IMG/VR virus record: IMGVR_UViG_3300030943_000046
Location: 1-44,132 of that record
Reading direction: 5' to 3' (one strand)
DNA from: a virus
DNA: 44,132 nt
Part shown: piece by piece, positions 17,173-26,323 of the stretch
Layout of the letters: every line of letters begins with the position of its first letter
How positions within the stretch are numbered: position 1 is the stretch's first letter
Position numbers and translations under genes: made by a program
Notes under the pieces: generated by a model
Told to the model about the DNA's origin: nothing
The model's database searches: none
What the model saw: only the letters and a program-made list of their open reading frames with translations

Positions 17173-17550
17173 ATGTCTATCGACGGACAATTCGGCGGTC
17201 GCGTGACGTTCGAATTTGACGGCAAGCGCATCGCGCCGTGCGAGGGCGATTTCGTGCTCGATCCGGCCAACATCTCGACCGAGGCGCGTGCCAACCAGGA
17301 CGGCACCGCCGCCTACATCCTCAAGCCGAAGCTGATGGGCTGCGACGTCAAGTTGCGGCACCAGTCCGGCATCAACTGGCGCGACATCATGCTCACCAAG
17401 GGCAACGCGACCATCGTCGAGGAGAACAACGGCCGTACCCACCTGTTCACCGGGTGCCGTCTGGTCGGCGATCCGAAAGTCAACATCACGACCGGCGAGG
17501 TCGACGGCTTGCGGATCGAGGGCGACCAGTACCAGCGGCTGGAGTCGTAG
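17173..17550 (+). CDS. Tail tube protein (Mu gpM-like)
   Basis: A 125-residue beta-rich protein matching Mu-type tube proteins in length (Mu gpM, 118) and layout, with the conserved closing stretch ITTGEVDGLRIEG. It forms the inner tube inside the sheath. The gene directly follows the sheath and directly precedes the chaperone genes. Confidence 0.9.
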   Translation: MSIDGQFGGRVTFEFDGKRIAPCEGDFVLDPANISTEARANQDGTAAYILKPKLMGCDVKLRHQSGINWRDIMLTKGNATIVEENNGRTHLFTGCRLVGDPKVNITTGEVDGLRIEGDQYQRLES

Positions 17551-17553
17551 GCC

Positions 17554-17895
17554 GTGGCGATCGAAAAGACGATCACCCTGACGTCGCCGTTCCCAGGTCA
17601 TGGTGGAACGGCGACGACCGTCAAGCTGCGCGAGCCGAAGGCCCGGGATTATCTCGAACTCGGCGAGCCGCGCAGCGTGATGCAGTCGCCGGACGGCGCC
17701 GCCGTGTTCGTCGACAACGATCTGATGATCAAGGCGTACGTCGAGCGGTGCATCGTCGAGCCGGATCCGCTGCTCGTCGTCAACAACACCTCGCTGGCAG
17801 ACATGATCGCGATCCGCGAGGCGGTGCTCGGTTTTTTTACGACGGCCCGTTCGACGCTCGCGGGCGCCAAACCCAAGAGCGACTCGACCTCATAG
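17554..17895 (+). CDS. Tail assembly chaperone, short form (Mu gp41-like)
   Basis: A 113-residue protein with the KLREPKARDYLEL motif near residue 30, typical of Mu-type tail assembly chaperones. It binds the tape measure protein and helps tube assembly. It starts four bases after the tube stop. Near its 3' end lies a slippery T-tract at 17832-17838 that allows a longer fused product. Confidence 0.85.
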   Translation: MAIEKTITLTSPFPGHGGTATTVKLREPKARDYLELGEPRSVMQSPDGAAVFVDNDLMIKAYVERCIVEPDPLLVVNNTSLADMIAIREAVLGFFTTARSTLAGAKPKSDSTS

Positions 17896-18005
17896 TGTTC
17901 GTGTTGCGGATCGCCGACGCCGAGGCGGCGTTGCGGCTGTCGATCTCCGAGGTCGACTACTGGTGCGTCCGCGCGCTGGAGCGCGGCCTGCTGAAACGAC
18001 GTTGA
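17554..18005 (+). CDS. Tail assembly chaperone, long -1 frameshift product
   Basis: Reading shifts by -1 at the T-TTT-TTT heptamer (17832-17838), so that the codon after the slip is TAC at 17838. The product then has 95 residues of the short chaperone plus 55 new residues, 150 in all. The extension holds LSISEVDYWCVRALERG, which looks like the T domain of such fusions. The extension has no good start codon of its own, but it is coding in codon pattern and ends 16 bases before the tape measure gene. This parallels the gpG/gpGT pair of lambda. Confidence 0.85.
17832..17838 (+). promoter_or_regulatory. Programmed -1 frameshift slippery site
   Basis: Seven T residues in the phase T TTT TTT relative to the chaperone frame, preceded by GG and followed by ACG. 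Both tRNAs can re-pair perfectly one base back. I did not establish a downstream stimulatory structure. Confidence 0.8.
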
Positions 18006-18021
18006 ACCGTGATGGTGCAAG

Positions 18022-20004
18022 ATGGCGCGCGTGCTCGAGGCCGAAGCCCGAATATCGGCGACGGACAAGACCGGCGACGTGTTCGCCAAGATCGGCGGCA
18101 AGTTGAAGGCATTGGCCGCGCAGGCCAAGAGTGCGTCGACTGATTTCGACAGGCACAGCGCATCGCTGACGCGGGCCGACCAGGCGCTCAACCGCCTGTC
18201 GCGCTCGCATGCCGGAGCGGCCGCGGTGATCGGCGCCAGATCGGGCCGGATCGGCGCCGGTGTCGCCGCGCTGGCGACCGGCGTCGTTGCGCACAAGCTC
18301 GGCGAGAAGGCGGTGCATGCCGCTGCGCAGGGCGCGCACGAGCGCACCCGCATCGCGGCGTCTGGCATGACGCCGGACGAGTTGAAGGAAGCCGAGGACA
18401 AGGCGTCCGAACTGTCGGCGAAATATCGGCAGTTTTCGCAGACCTCGATCCTGCACTCGCTGCGCAACATCCGTTCCGTGGTCGGCACGTTCGAGGAGGC
18501 GAGCCACGTGATCGAGCCGCTGCTGCGGCTGCGGACCGTTGCGGAAGGCGCGCATCCGGAGAAGGCCGCGCAGATCGCCGAGGACTTCGATGCGCTGATC
18601 AAGGGCATGGAGATCAAGGGCGTCACGCAGAACCTGCCGAAGTTCGAGCACTACATGGACGGCATGGCGAAGGCGCTCAACGTGTTCGGCGATACGCTGC
18701 GGGCGGTTGACTACTACGAAATGTTCAAATACGGCCGCCAGGCGACGCAAAACCTGTCAGATCGGTTCATGCTGATGACCGCGCCGACCTTGGCGCAGGA
18801 ATTGGGCGGATCGAGCGCCGGCCAGGCGCTGGCGACGTTCTACCAGACGCTGGTCGGCGGTCGCATGAAGGACGTCGCCGCGAAGGAACTCGACAAGTTT
18901 GGGCTACTCGATCCGAGCAAGATCGTCCGGACCAAGACCGGCGCCGTCAAGGGCATCCTGCCGGGCGGGGTCAAGGGCGCCGCGCTCGCCGCGTCTGACC
19001 CGTATGCGTGGGTCAACGACGTGTTTCTGCCGGCGTTGAAGGAAAAAGGCGTCACCGATCCGCACGAGATCCAGAACGAGATCGCCGCCATCTTCCGCGA
19101 CCGGACCGCGGCGCAGATCGTCGGAATTTTCGCGACGCAGCAATCGCGCATCCAGAAGGACTGGGCGCTGGTCGAGAAGGCGGAAGGTCTGACGGCCGCC
19201 GGCCGTTTCATGCAGACCGATCCGTTCATGGCCTACAAGGGGTTGATCGCGCAGACCGAAAACCTGCTGCAGGCGGCGACGGCGCCGGGCATCCAGCCGG
19301 CGACAGACGCCTTGAACAGCTTGGCGGGCGCATTGAACTCGTTGAGCGAGGCGGCGCGCAAGAATCCGGCAACGACGTCCGAGGCCGAGAAACTCGGCGG
19401 CCTGTGGGGCGGTGCGCTGCTGGGCATGGGATACGAATCGCTCGCCGGGCATTTCGCGCTGCTGCCGTCGCTCGGCGGGGCGACCTCGCTCGTCGGCGGC
19501 GCTGGCATGATGTTCGGCTGGCATGCGCTCGGTGATGCCAAGCGCAAGGAACTGACCGAGCAATACTACCAAATGCATCCGGAACTGCGCGGCAAGGTCG
19601 GTTCCTGGCCAGCGCTGCTCGGGTTCGGTGCGGCGCCGGCGCCATCTGCCTACGACTATACGCTCGGCTATCCGTCCTGGGCCGGATTCGGCTTCAACGG
19701 GACGGAGACGACCTCCGGATTCCTGCCGCGCAAGGGATCGTTCGGCCGTGGTGGTGGATCGCCGATGTGGGGCTCCGGCGATCTGATCGGTGGCGGCGAA
19801 GGCGGCCGGGCGATCAGAGCCGAACTGGTCGGCACCGCCGAGTTGAACGCCAGAATCACGGTCGAGCCGTCGCCCGATTTCCTGACGCGGATCGATACCA
19901 GGATTTCCAACGGCATCAACGCCGTGCGCGTCAACGGCGCGCCGCCGGTTGGCACCGCCGGGTCGACAGGAACTGCCATGCCGGAAACGGGAGCGATGCC
20001 ATGA
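18022..20004 (+). CDS. Tail tape measure protein
   Basis: A 660-residue protein. The N-terminal 150 residues are helical and Ala/Lys-rich (AKIGGKLKALAAQAKSAST), the middle is phage tail tape measure-like with long helices, and hydrophobic Gly/Ala-rich segments occur around 450-510. It sets tail length and is bound by the upstream chaperones. Its stop overlaps the next start (ATGA). Its length suggests a fairly short tail, if the usual rule of about 1.5 angstrom per residue holds. Confidence 0.85.
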   Translation: MARVLEAEARISATDKTGDVFAKIGGKLKALAAQAKSASTDFDRHSASLTRADQALNRLSRSHAGAAAVIGARSGRIGAGVAALATGVVAHKLGEKAVHAAAQGAHERTRIAASGMTPDELKEAEDKASELSAKYRQFSQTSILHSLRNIRSVVGTFEEASHVIEPLLRLRTVAEGAHPEKAAQIAEDFDALIKGMEIKGVTQNLPKFEHYMDGMAKALNVFGDTLRAVDYYEMFKYGRQATQNLSDRFMLMTAPTLAQELGGSSAGQALATFYQTLVGGRMKDVAAKELDKFGLLDPSKIVRTKTGAVKGILPGGVKGAALAASDPYAWVNDVFLPALKEKGVTDPHEIQNEIAAIFRDRTAAQIVGIFATQQSRIQKDWALVEKAEGLTAAGRFMQTDPFMAYKGLIAQTENLLQAATAPGIQPATDALNSLAGALNSLSEAARKNPATTSEAEKLGGLWGGALLGMGYESLAGHFALLPSLGGATSLVGGAGMMFGWHALGDAKRKELTEQYYQMHPELRGKVGSWPALLGFGAAPAPSAYDYTLGYPSWAGFGFNGTETTSGFLPRKGSFGRGGGSPMWGSGDLIGGGEGGRAIRAELVGTAELNARITVEPSPDFLTRIDTRISNGINAVRVNGAPPVGTAGSTGTAMPETGAMP

Positions 20005-21224
20005 CCGCTGTCCGCGACTGGCTGCACACGCTGTGGTCGGCGTCCTACAAGGGCGTTCCGTTCTATTTCGAGACCGATGCAGAGCAGGGCGGTCGCGGCC
20101 TGGTGGTGCACGAATTCCCACACCGCGACGACCCGTTCGTCGAGGATTTAGGCGAGGCGCCGCGCTACTATCGCGGCACGGCCTACGTCCATGGCGACGA
20201 CGCCGATGCGCGTGCGATCGTGCTGGCCGAGACGCTGGCGACCAAAGGCCCCGGCATGCTGGTCGTGCCGATCCGCGGCCCGGTGATGGTGCACTGCCAG
20301 GAGTTCGAGCGCGAGCACGCCAAGGATCGCCTCGGCTACATCGCCTTCACGGTCAAGTTCGTGCGCCAGGGCGCCGCGACCGCGATGGTGTCGGTCGCCT
20401 ATGCGGGCGCGCAGGCGTTCCAGGCCGCCGATCGCCTCGCCGCCGCGCTGGCCGCGGCCTTCCCGGCAGCAGTGACGCTCACCGGTGCGCCAGACTTCGT
20501 GGTTACGGCCGCCGTCGACGGCGTGCAGACTGCGGCCGCCGTCCTCGACGCCGCGCGCCTCGCCACGCCGACCGATCCGTCGGTCTCTGCCGAGGTGCGC
20601 GACCAGGCAGCCGACATCGTCGACCAGGCGGCATCGGTCCTGACCCGCACGCCGGATGCCGCCGCGGTCTCGGCGCTCGCCGCCGAGCTTGTCGCCGCCA
20701 CCCGGGCGCTCGCCGCCGGCCAGTCGCCGGACGCCGCGGCGTCAACCATGATCGAGGTCGCGGCTGCCAGTGCGGCGACGGTCTCGTCGAATCATCTCTC
20801 GGCCTCGGCCGAACAGGCCGATGTCAACGCGGCAGAGGCCGCGCGTCTCGCCCGGCTCGCGGCGCTCACCGCCTGGGCCGAGTCGCTGGTGCGGCGCACC
20901 TATGCGGACCGTCCGTCCGGCGTCACTGCGCGGGCCGAGGCGGCCGAGCGGTTTGACGCCGAACTCGAACTGTCCGGCGGCGCCAACAACGTCGCGATCT
21001 ATCTCGCGATCGAGGGGCTGCGCGACGGCGTGGTCGATTATCTGACCAAGCTGATCGCCGATCTGGCGCCGATCGTCACCGTGTCGGCCAATCGCAGTCT
21101 GCCATCGCTGTGGTGGTCGTGGCGGCTCTACGGGTCGGCCGACCGGTCGTCCGAACTGGTCGCCCGCAATCTGGTGCGTCATCCGTCGTTCATGCCGACC
21201 GAGTTCCAGGCACTCGCCTCGTAG
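20001..21224 (+). CDS. Baseplate/DNA circularisation protein (Mu gpN-like)
   Basis: A 407-residue protein. The start is placed at 20001, overlapping the tape measure stop. The N-terminal domain (about 1-100) has the DNA_circ_N pattern with GVPFYFE, HEFPHRDDPFVEDLG and YVHGDDADARA. A long Ala-rich helical middle (about 130-290) and a conserved C-terminus (WSWRLYGSADRSSELVARN) follow. In Mu, gpN is a baseplate component at the tail end. The older name DNA circularisation protein comes from the family label. Confidence 0.88.
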   Translation: MTAVRDWLHTLWSASYKGVPFYFETDAEQGGRGLVVHEFPHRDDPFVEDLGEAPRYYRGTAYVHGDDADARAIVLAETLATKGPGMLVVPIRGPVMVHCQEFEREHAKDRLGYIAFTVKFVRQGAATAMVSVAYAGAQAFQAADRLAAALAAAFPAAVTLTGAPDFVVTAAVDGVQTAAAVLDAARLATPTDPSVSAEVRDQAADIVDQAASVLTRTPDAAAVSALAAELVAATRALAAGQSPDAAASTMIEVAAASAATVSSNHLSASAEQADVNAAEAARLARLAALTAWAESLVRRTYADRPSGVTARAEAAERFDAELELSGGANNVAIYLAIEGLRDGVVDYLTKLIADLAPIVTVSANRSLPSLWWSWRLYGSADRSSELVARNLVRHPSFMPTEFQALAS

Positions 21225-21234
21225 GGACTGATAT

Positions 21235-22341
21235 ATGGGCGAGGAATACGTCACCGTCCGCGCCGGCGGGTTCGTCTGGTCGGCGTTCCGCCGCGTCATG
21301 GTCAAGGCGGCGATCAAGGAGGCGGCGCGGTCGTTTCACCTCGACATCGCCGCCGAGCCGTCGCCAGGCACGGCCGCTTGGGCGTTCAAGGCCGGAACCC
21401 TGATCGAGATTACTTCGAACGGCGAGTTGCTGCTCGCCGGCTACGTCGATCGCTATCAGCCGCGGCTCAACGGACACCAGCAGGCCGAGATCGCAGTGTC
21501 CGGCCGGTCGAAGGCGCAGGATCTGATCGATTCGAGCGCGGTCCATAAGACCGGGCATTTCAAGAACAAGACGCCGCTGCAGATCCTGCAGGAACTCGAC
21601 AAGGCCGGCGTCGGGGTCAAGACCGATCAGACGCTTGATCCGGTGCCGACCTATCGCATCACGCCGGGCGAATCCGTGTTCCGGATCGGCGAGAAGCTGT
21701 GCCGCGAGCAGGGCGTCACGCTATGCGGCCAGGCCGATGGCTCGATCCTGATCACCGCGGCCGGTGGCGGCATGCACACCGCGCTGGTCGAGGGGGTGAA
21801 TATCATGTCGATCGAGGCCGACCATAACTGGTCAGGCCGGCATTCGGACGTGATCGTGCGCGGCCAGGCGCCCTACGGGCACGGGCCGGATGCGCTGGAG
21901 ATCGAGGCCAAGGCGCAGGACGCCGCGGTCGGCCGGAACCGGCCGGTCATCGTGCTGCACGACGGCGACATCGATCGCAAGCGCGCCAAGAAACGGGCCA
22001 AGAACCGGCGCGACAAGGAGGCCGGGAATTCGCTCAAGGCGAACGTAACGGTGCAGGGGTTCCGCGACGACGCCGGCAAGCTGTGGACTCCGTCCTGGTT
22101 GGTGTGGCTCGAATCGCCGTTTGCCGCGGTCGCACAGATGATGTGCGTCGAATCGGTCCAATACCAGCAGGATCGCCGCGGCGGCAGCGAGACGGTGCTG
22201 ACGCTGGTCGATCCGCGCGCCCATGGCGGCAAGAGCGGCGGCGGGTCGTCCGGCAAGACGGCCGGCGCCGGCGCCTCGACCGGGGAAGCCTGGAACAACG
22301 ACGCCGGCACAGACGCGGTTGATGACACGGGAGTGGCTTGA
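21235..22341 (+). CDS. Baseplate hub protein (Mu gpP-like)
   Basis: A 368-residue protein of the Mu gp44/gpP type, related to T4 gp27/phage D proteins. The family-typical stretch ISVSGR-like IAVSGRSKAQDLIDSSA lies near residue 85. A Lys/Arg-rich patch lies near 242-265, and a Gly/Ser-rich flexible tail covers the last 45 residues. It sits at the centre of the baseplate and holds the spike. Its stop overlaps the next start. Confidence 0.88.
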   Translation: MGEEYVTVRAGGFVWSAFRRVMVKAAIKEAARSFHLDIAAEPSPGTAAWAFKAGTLIEITSNGELLLAGYVDRYQPRLNGHQQAEIAVSGRSKAQDLIDSSAVHKTGHFKNKTPLQILQELDKAGVGVKTDQTLDPVPTYRITPGESVFRIGEKLCREQGVTLCGQADGSILITAAGGGMHTALVEGVNIMSIEADHNWSGRHSDVIVRGQAPYGHGPDALEIEAKAQDAAVGRNRPVIVLHDGDIDRKRAKKRAKNRRDKEAGNSLKANVTVQGFRDDAGKLWTPSWLVWLESPFAAVAQMMCVESVQYQQDRRGGSETVLTLVDPRAHGGKSGGGSSGKTAGAGASTGEAWNNDAGTDAVDDTGVA

Positions 22342-22886
22342 TGCCGTTCGGCTATCCGGAAGCTCCCGAAGGCATAATCGGCCAGTTGCGGCGCGCGACC
22401 GTGACCGAGGTCGATGATTCCGGCACGCAGCAGATTTTGCGCAAGATGCGAGGGCTGGCGTCGGAGCGTCCCGAAGACGTCTATCGGCCGCAGGCACACG
22501 GATTTTCCTCGCATCCGCCGACAGGGTCCGAGGGGCTGTTCCTGTCGCTCGGCGGCCGGTCCGACCGTCTCGTCGGCCTCGGGTTCGAGCACAAGGACAA
22601 GCGGCCGAAGAATCTGCCGGAAGGCGGCGTCGCGCTCTACGACGCCGACGGCAAGATTCTCAAGATCATCAAGGACGAGACGACCTTCGACGCCGGCGGC
22701 AAGCCGGTGCGCATCTTCAACGCCACGACTGTTTCGGTCGAGGGTGCGAGCAAGATCATGCTCAAAGTCGGTGGCCGCGTCGTGGTGGTGCAGGCGAGCC
22801 GGATCGACCTCGGCGCCGATCCAGCGCCTTACAAGGTGGTCACCGAAGCCGGTCCATCGAGCGTGGTCTACGCGGTCAAGGATTGA
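22341..22886 (+). CDS. Baseplate spike/assembly protein (Mu gp45-like)
   Basis: A 181-residue protein starting at the ATG that overlaps the preceding stop. The N-terminal OB-like region has RRATVTEVDDSG, the middle FLSLGGRSDRLVGLGFE, and the C-terminal half is beta-rich with repeating short strands, as in the trimeric beta-helix spike of Mu gp45. Such spikes pierce the outer membrane. No metal-binding HxH tip motif is obvious to me. Confidence 0.88.
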   Translation: MPFGYPEAPEGIIGQLRRATVTEVDDSGTQQILRKMRGLASERPEDVYRPQAHGFSSHPPTGSEGLFLSLGGRSDRLVGLGFEHKDKRPKNLPEGGVALYDADGKILKIIKDETTFDAGGKPVRIFNATTVSVEGASKIMLKVGGRVVVVQASRIDLGADPAPYKVVTEAGPSSVVYAVKD

Positions 22887-22891
22887 ACAGC

Positions 22892-23431
22892 ATGGTCGAC
22901 GTCGTCATTCGCGCGGCCGAGGGCTGCGATCCTGATCCGTTCCTGCTCTGGAATGCGACCTGGTCATCGGCCGACGGGATCGCCGACTGGCGTCTTGCCG
23001 GGTCGGGTGGTCTGGCCGCTGATGCGGCGCTAGCGACGGCGGTTGTCCTGTGCCTGTTCACCGACAAGCGCGTGCCGCCCGATCATCCGGTTGCCTATCT
23101 GACCGACGGCGACCCGCGCGGCTGGTGGGGCGACGGAGTCGACGTGCGCGCCGACCTCGACGAGACAGAACTCGGGTCGTGGCTGTGGCTGCTCGAGCGC
23201 GCGCCGCTCACGTTCCTGCAACAATCCGGAGCCCGGTGGGCCGAGCAGTTTGCGCGAGACGCTCTCGCGCCACTGATCGGGCAGAACGCGGTTTCCAGGA
23301 TCGACGCATCGGCGACGGTCGACGAGATCGCCAACCGCCTGGAACTCTCCGTGCAACTCTACGGCCGGGACGGCGCCAGCGCCTACGACCGCAAGTTCGA
23401 ACTCGTGTGGAAGCAGATGGGTCTCCTGTGA
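22892..23431 (+). CDS. Baseplate protein (Mu gp46-like)
   Basis: A 179-residue protein of the phage GP46 family, with LATAVVLCLFTDKR near 50 and RGWWGDGV near 75, both typical. A TTG nine bases upstream (22883) is an alternative start. I prefer the ATG, which has AAGGA upstream. It is a wedge component, related in role to T4 gp25. The stop overlaps the next gene's start. Confidence 0.88.
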   Translation: MVDVVIRAAEGCDPDPFLLWNATWSSADGIADWRLAGSGGLAADAALATAVVLCLFTDKRVPPDHPVAYLTDGDPRGWWGDGVDVRADLDETELGSWLWLLERAPLTFLQQSGARWAEQFARDALAPLIGQNAVSRIDASATVDEIANRLELSVQLYGRDGASAYDRKFELVWKQMGLL

Positions 23432-24570
23432 TGTCGTTCGCCATTCCGACCCTGTCCGACCTCGTCACCCGGTCTCGCTCGGCGTTCCGCGCCTATCTGC
23501 CGGGGTCCGACGCCTGGCTGTGGCCTAACAATGTCTACGGCGCCGCCAAGGTGATTGGCGGTATGATCTACGAGGTGTTCGGCTTCGCCGATTATATCCA
23601 GCGGCAGAAGTTCGCCGGAACCGCCGACACCGAGAACCTCGACCTGCACGGACAGGAATACGGCCTGTCGCGCCGTCCGGCCGGACCGGGCCGCGGTTAC
23701 GTGCAGATCACCGCGACCGACCAGATGACCGTCGGTGCCGGCGCGGTGTTCACGCGCACTGACGGGCTGCAGTACACCGCTTCCGTCCCCGGCAGTCTCG
23801 CCTCCGGCGGCACGCTCGACGTCGAGGTGGTGGCGGTCACAGATGGTAAGGCGTCGAACGCCGAGGTCGGCACACCGCTGGCGATCACGTCCGGCGTGAC
23901 CGTCGCCAGCGGCACGCCGCTGGCCGAGGTCGCCGACGGCGGGGTCACGGCCGGCGTCGACGTCGAGCCCGACGGGCCGGAATGGACAACTGACCTGTCA
24001 ACTTTTCGCGGCCGCATCCTGTTCCGCAAGCGCAACCCGCCGCACGGCGGCGCGCCCGCCGACTACGTCATGTGGTCTACCGATGCGTCCGGCGTCACCC
24101 GCGTGTTCGTCGAACGGCGCTGGGCCGGAACCGGGACCGTGCGGGTGTTCGTGGTGATGGATGACCTCTATGCCAACGGCATCCCGCCCAGCGGCGAGAT
24201 CGCCAGGGTAGCGGCCTACATCGCCACGCTGGCGCCGGCTGCCGCCGTCGTCACCTGCGCGGCTCCGGTTGCCAAGGTGATCGACGTGACGATTTCCGGT
24301 CTGACGCCGGATACGGTGACGGTGCGCGAGAACGTGTTGGCCGAGTTGCGTGCCACGTTCCGCAGGCTATCGCGTGTGGCCGGCAACGACGTCGAGATCG
24401 GCGGCATTCCGTTCCTGGCCTATCCGGTCTCGTTCTCGCGATCGTGGCTATGGCAGGCGGTCGCCAACGCCAGCGGCGAGGAGCGGCATGCGATCGCATC
24501 GCCGTCCGCAGACGTCCCACTCGCCGCCGGCGAAATGCCGGTGCTCGGCACTGTGACTTTCACCGCCTGA
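23431..24570 (+). CDS. Baseplate J-like wedge protein (Mu gp47-like)
   Basis: A 379-residue baseplate J family protein. The start at 23431 overlaps the previous stop. N-terminal IPTLSDLVTRSRSAFRAYLPG, then RPAGPGRGYVQITATD near 85 and a conserved central domain with FRKRNPPHGGAPADYVMWS near 190. It forms the wedge arms of the contractile baseplate, and the order gp46-gp47-gp48 is as in Mu. Confidence 0.92.
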   Translation: MSFAIPTLSDLVTRSRSAFRAYLPGSDAWLWPNNVYGAAKVIGGMIYEVFGFADYIQRQKFAGTADTENLDLHGQEYGLSRRPAGPGRGYVQITATDQMTVGAGAVFTRTDGLQYTASVPGSLASGGTLDVEVVAVTDGKASNAEVGTPLAITSGVTVASGTPLAEVADGGVTAGVDVEPDGPEWTTDLSTFRGRILFRKRNPPHGGAPADYVMWSTDASGVTRVFVERRWAGTGTVRVFVVMDDLYANGIPPSGEIARVAAYIATLAPAAAVVTCAAPVAKVIDVTISGLTPDTVTVRENVLAELRATFRRLSRVAGNDVEIGGIPFLAYPVSFSRSWLWQAVANASGEERHAIASPSADVPLAAGEMPVLGTVTFTA

Positions 24571-24586
24571 CGTACGGAGCGGCATC

Positions 24587-25321
24587 ATGTCCTGTCCTGC
24601 CGCACGTCCGGCGCCGCTGCGGTGTCCGACACTGCCGGAGAGCATCCAGGCGACGATCGACCTGTTGCCGCACGGCCGCGCGTGGCCTGTGAACGATGGC
24701 GGCGGCATGCTGGCGCGGTTTCTGGCGTGGCTCGGCGGGCTCGCCGGAACGCCGTCTTCGTCCGAATGGCCGTTTGGGTTTGTGCAGGCGGGGTTCTTCG
24801 CCGCGGTCGGAGCGGTGCGCAATTTCCTCGAAACGCGGCTGTGCGCGCTGCGGCTGGAATTCTGGTGCGCGACCATGTCGGAGACGCACGACCTATGGAT
24901 GCGAGAATATGGTCTGCCGGATTCCTGTGATCCGTTCCCGGACCTATGCACCAAGGTGGCGGCGATCGGCGGGGCGCGGTGCGAGTATCTCAACGCGATC
25001 GTCTCGCGGGTCGGCTGGAGAGTGGAGTGCCTCGACGCGTTGACGGAATGCGGCGCGAAGGTGGGATGCGCACGGGCCGGAACGGCTCGTACCGGCTACA
25101 ATCGAACCGTCGGCCTCATGCTGCGCGTGCATACGGGCGAGGATTTCGCGGCTAAATATCTCGCCAGCGGTCGGCAGATCGTGCCGCGTGCCGGCCGCAT
25201 GCGGTCCGGACAGCGTCCTGCCTGCGACTTCGTGCTGTCGGTCATTCCGACCACGGTTCCGGTCCACTGCCTGATGGAGCGGATCGCGCCGGCTCATGCC
25301 GACATCGAATACGTGACCTGA
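24587..25321 (+). CDS. Tail protein, DUF2313 (Mu gp48-like)
   Basis: A 244-residue protein with the DUF2313 opening LPHGRAWPVNDGG near residue 25 and the conserved MREYGLPDSCDPFPD near 105. It links baseplate wedge and tail fibre (YmfQ/gp48 family). Several Cys residues are present (CTKVAAIGGARC and others). It is preceded by GGAG and followed after 81 bp by the fibre gene. Confidence 0.88.
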   Translation: MSCPAARPAPLRCPTLPESIQATIDLLPHGRAWPVNDGGGMLARFLAWLGGLAGTPSSSEWPFGFVQAGFFAAVGAVRNFLETRLCALRLEFWCATMSETHDLWMREYGLPDSCDPFPDLCTKVAAIGGARCEYLNAIVSRVGWRVECLDALTECGAKVGCARAGTARTGYNRTVGLMLRVHTGEDFAAKYLASGRQIVPRAGRMRSGQRPACDFVLSVIPTTVPVHCLMERIAPAHADIEYVT

Positions 25322-25402
25322 TCAATCTGACCAGCGCGAAGTGCGGACCATCCGCCGGGTGCGGCATGGACGTCGCTGTGCGCGCGCAAAGGAGTCGATA
25401 CC

Positions 25403-26305
25403 ATGGACGTTCTCGGCCCGGCTTGCGACAACGCGGTTACGGCGCGGCCGTCGCGCACGATCGTTCGCGGATCGAACGACACGTGGTTCAAGGACTGCTC
25501 GTCGTCGTCGAGCGACGACGGAACCACGTTGCCGGCCGATTTCTTCAACGACACGCTCGCGCAGTTGCGGACGGTGTTTGCGAACGCAGGGATCGTCCGG
25601 AACAATGCCGACGATATGTTGTGGCGGGCGATTCAATCCGTCGGGCTCCGTTATGCGGTCGATACCGGCGCCGCCAACGCCATGGCGGTGTCCTGCACTC
25701 CGCCGGTTGCCGCCCTGGCTCCTGGTTTGGCCATTGCGATCAAGGCTGCGCACGACGTGACTGGCGCATGCACCCTCGTCGTCGACGGGCTTGCGACCAA
25801 GAGCGTGACGTTTCCGGGATTGGCTGCCCTGACGCAGGGCGCATGGGTGGAGAACGCCATCGGCATCGTCATCTATGACGGCACCGAATTCCAACTGGTT
25901 GCCGGCGGAAACTCGCTCGAACATCTGATTCAGTCGATCATTCCGCAGGTCGGTCCAGTCTATCCGATCGGATCGTACTGGACGACGGCGAGTTGCGCCA
26001 ACGGCAACGGCGTCCCGATCAAGCGGATGGTGGCGACAGCCTACAGCGGCGGGGTGGCAACCATCGCCTACACGTCCAACAGCACGGATGGCATCCGGGC
26101 CGTGACCTATTCGACGGCGGCGTTCACCCGGACGCAGGCGCTCGCGGCCAAGACGCTGGTCGAGGCCAATCGAGGCGGCCTCTATTGCGACGCGCCGCCG
26201 GACGGAACGTGGATCGCAGTCGACAACACGCTGTACGATCCGACCAATACCGGATCGTCGACCGTCTACATCAACTGCTCGACGATGTTCGTTCGCATCG
26301 CTTGA
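25403..26305 (+). CDS. Tail fibre protein, putative
   Basis: A 300-residue protein after an AGGAG site. The N-terminus has a short Ser-rich stretch and LPADFFNDTLAQLRTVFANA, which resembles the fibre attachment domain of related alphaproteobacterial phages. A beta-rich middle and a distal part from about 190 starting VYPIGSYWTT follow. It probably contacts the host surface. The distal domain family is not recognised. It lacks an obvious collagen-like or intramolecular chaperone region. Confidence 0.7.
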   Translation: MDVLGPACDNAVTARPSRTIVRGSNDTWFKDCSSSSSDDGTTLPADFFNDTLAQLRTVFANAGIVRNNADDMLWRAIQSVGLRYAVDTGAANAMAVSCTPPVAALAPGLAIAIKAAHDVTGACTLVVDGLATKSVTFPGLAALTQGAWVENAIGIVIYDGTEFQLVAGGNSLEHLIQSIIPQVGPVYPIGSYWTTASCANGNGVPIKRMVATAYSGGVATIAYTSNSTDGIRAVTYSTAAFTRTQALAAKTLVEANRGGLYCDAPPDGTWIAVDNTLYDPTNTGSSTVYINCSTMFVRIA

Positions 26306-26323
26306 CGGAAAGGGAACGCCGAC

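Noticed and set aside
14661-17306. Minus-strand 881-codon open frame
   Set aside because: It covers the sheath and neighbouring genes in antisense; His/Arg/Asp-rich shadow composition.
18904-20121. Minus-strand 405-codon open frame
   Set aside because: Antisense to the tape measure gene; Arg/Pro-rich with no recognisable domain.
25495-25525. GTCGTC/GACGAC short inverted repeat
   Set aside because: Explained by a Ser/Asp-rich codon run in the tail fibre gene.
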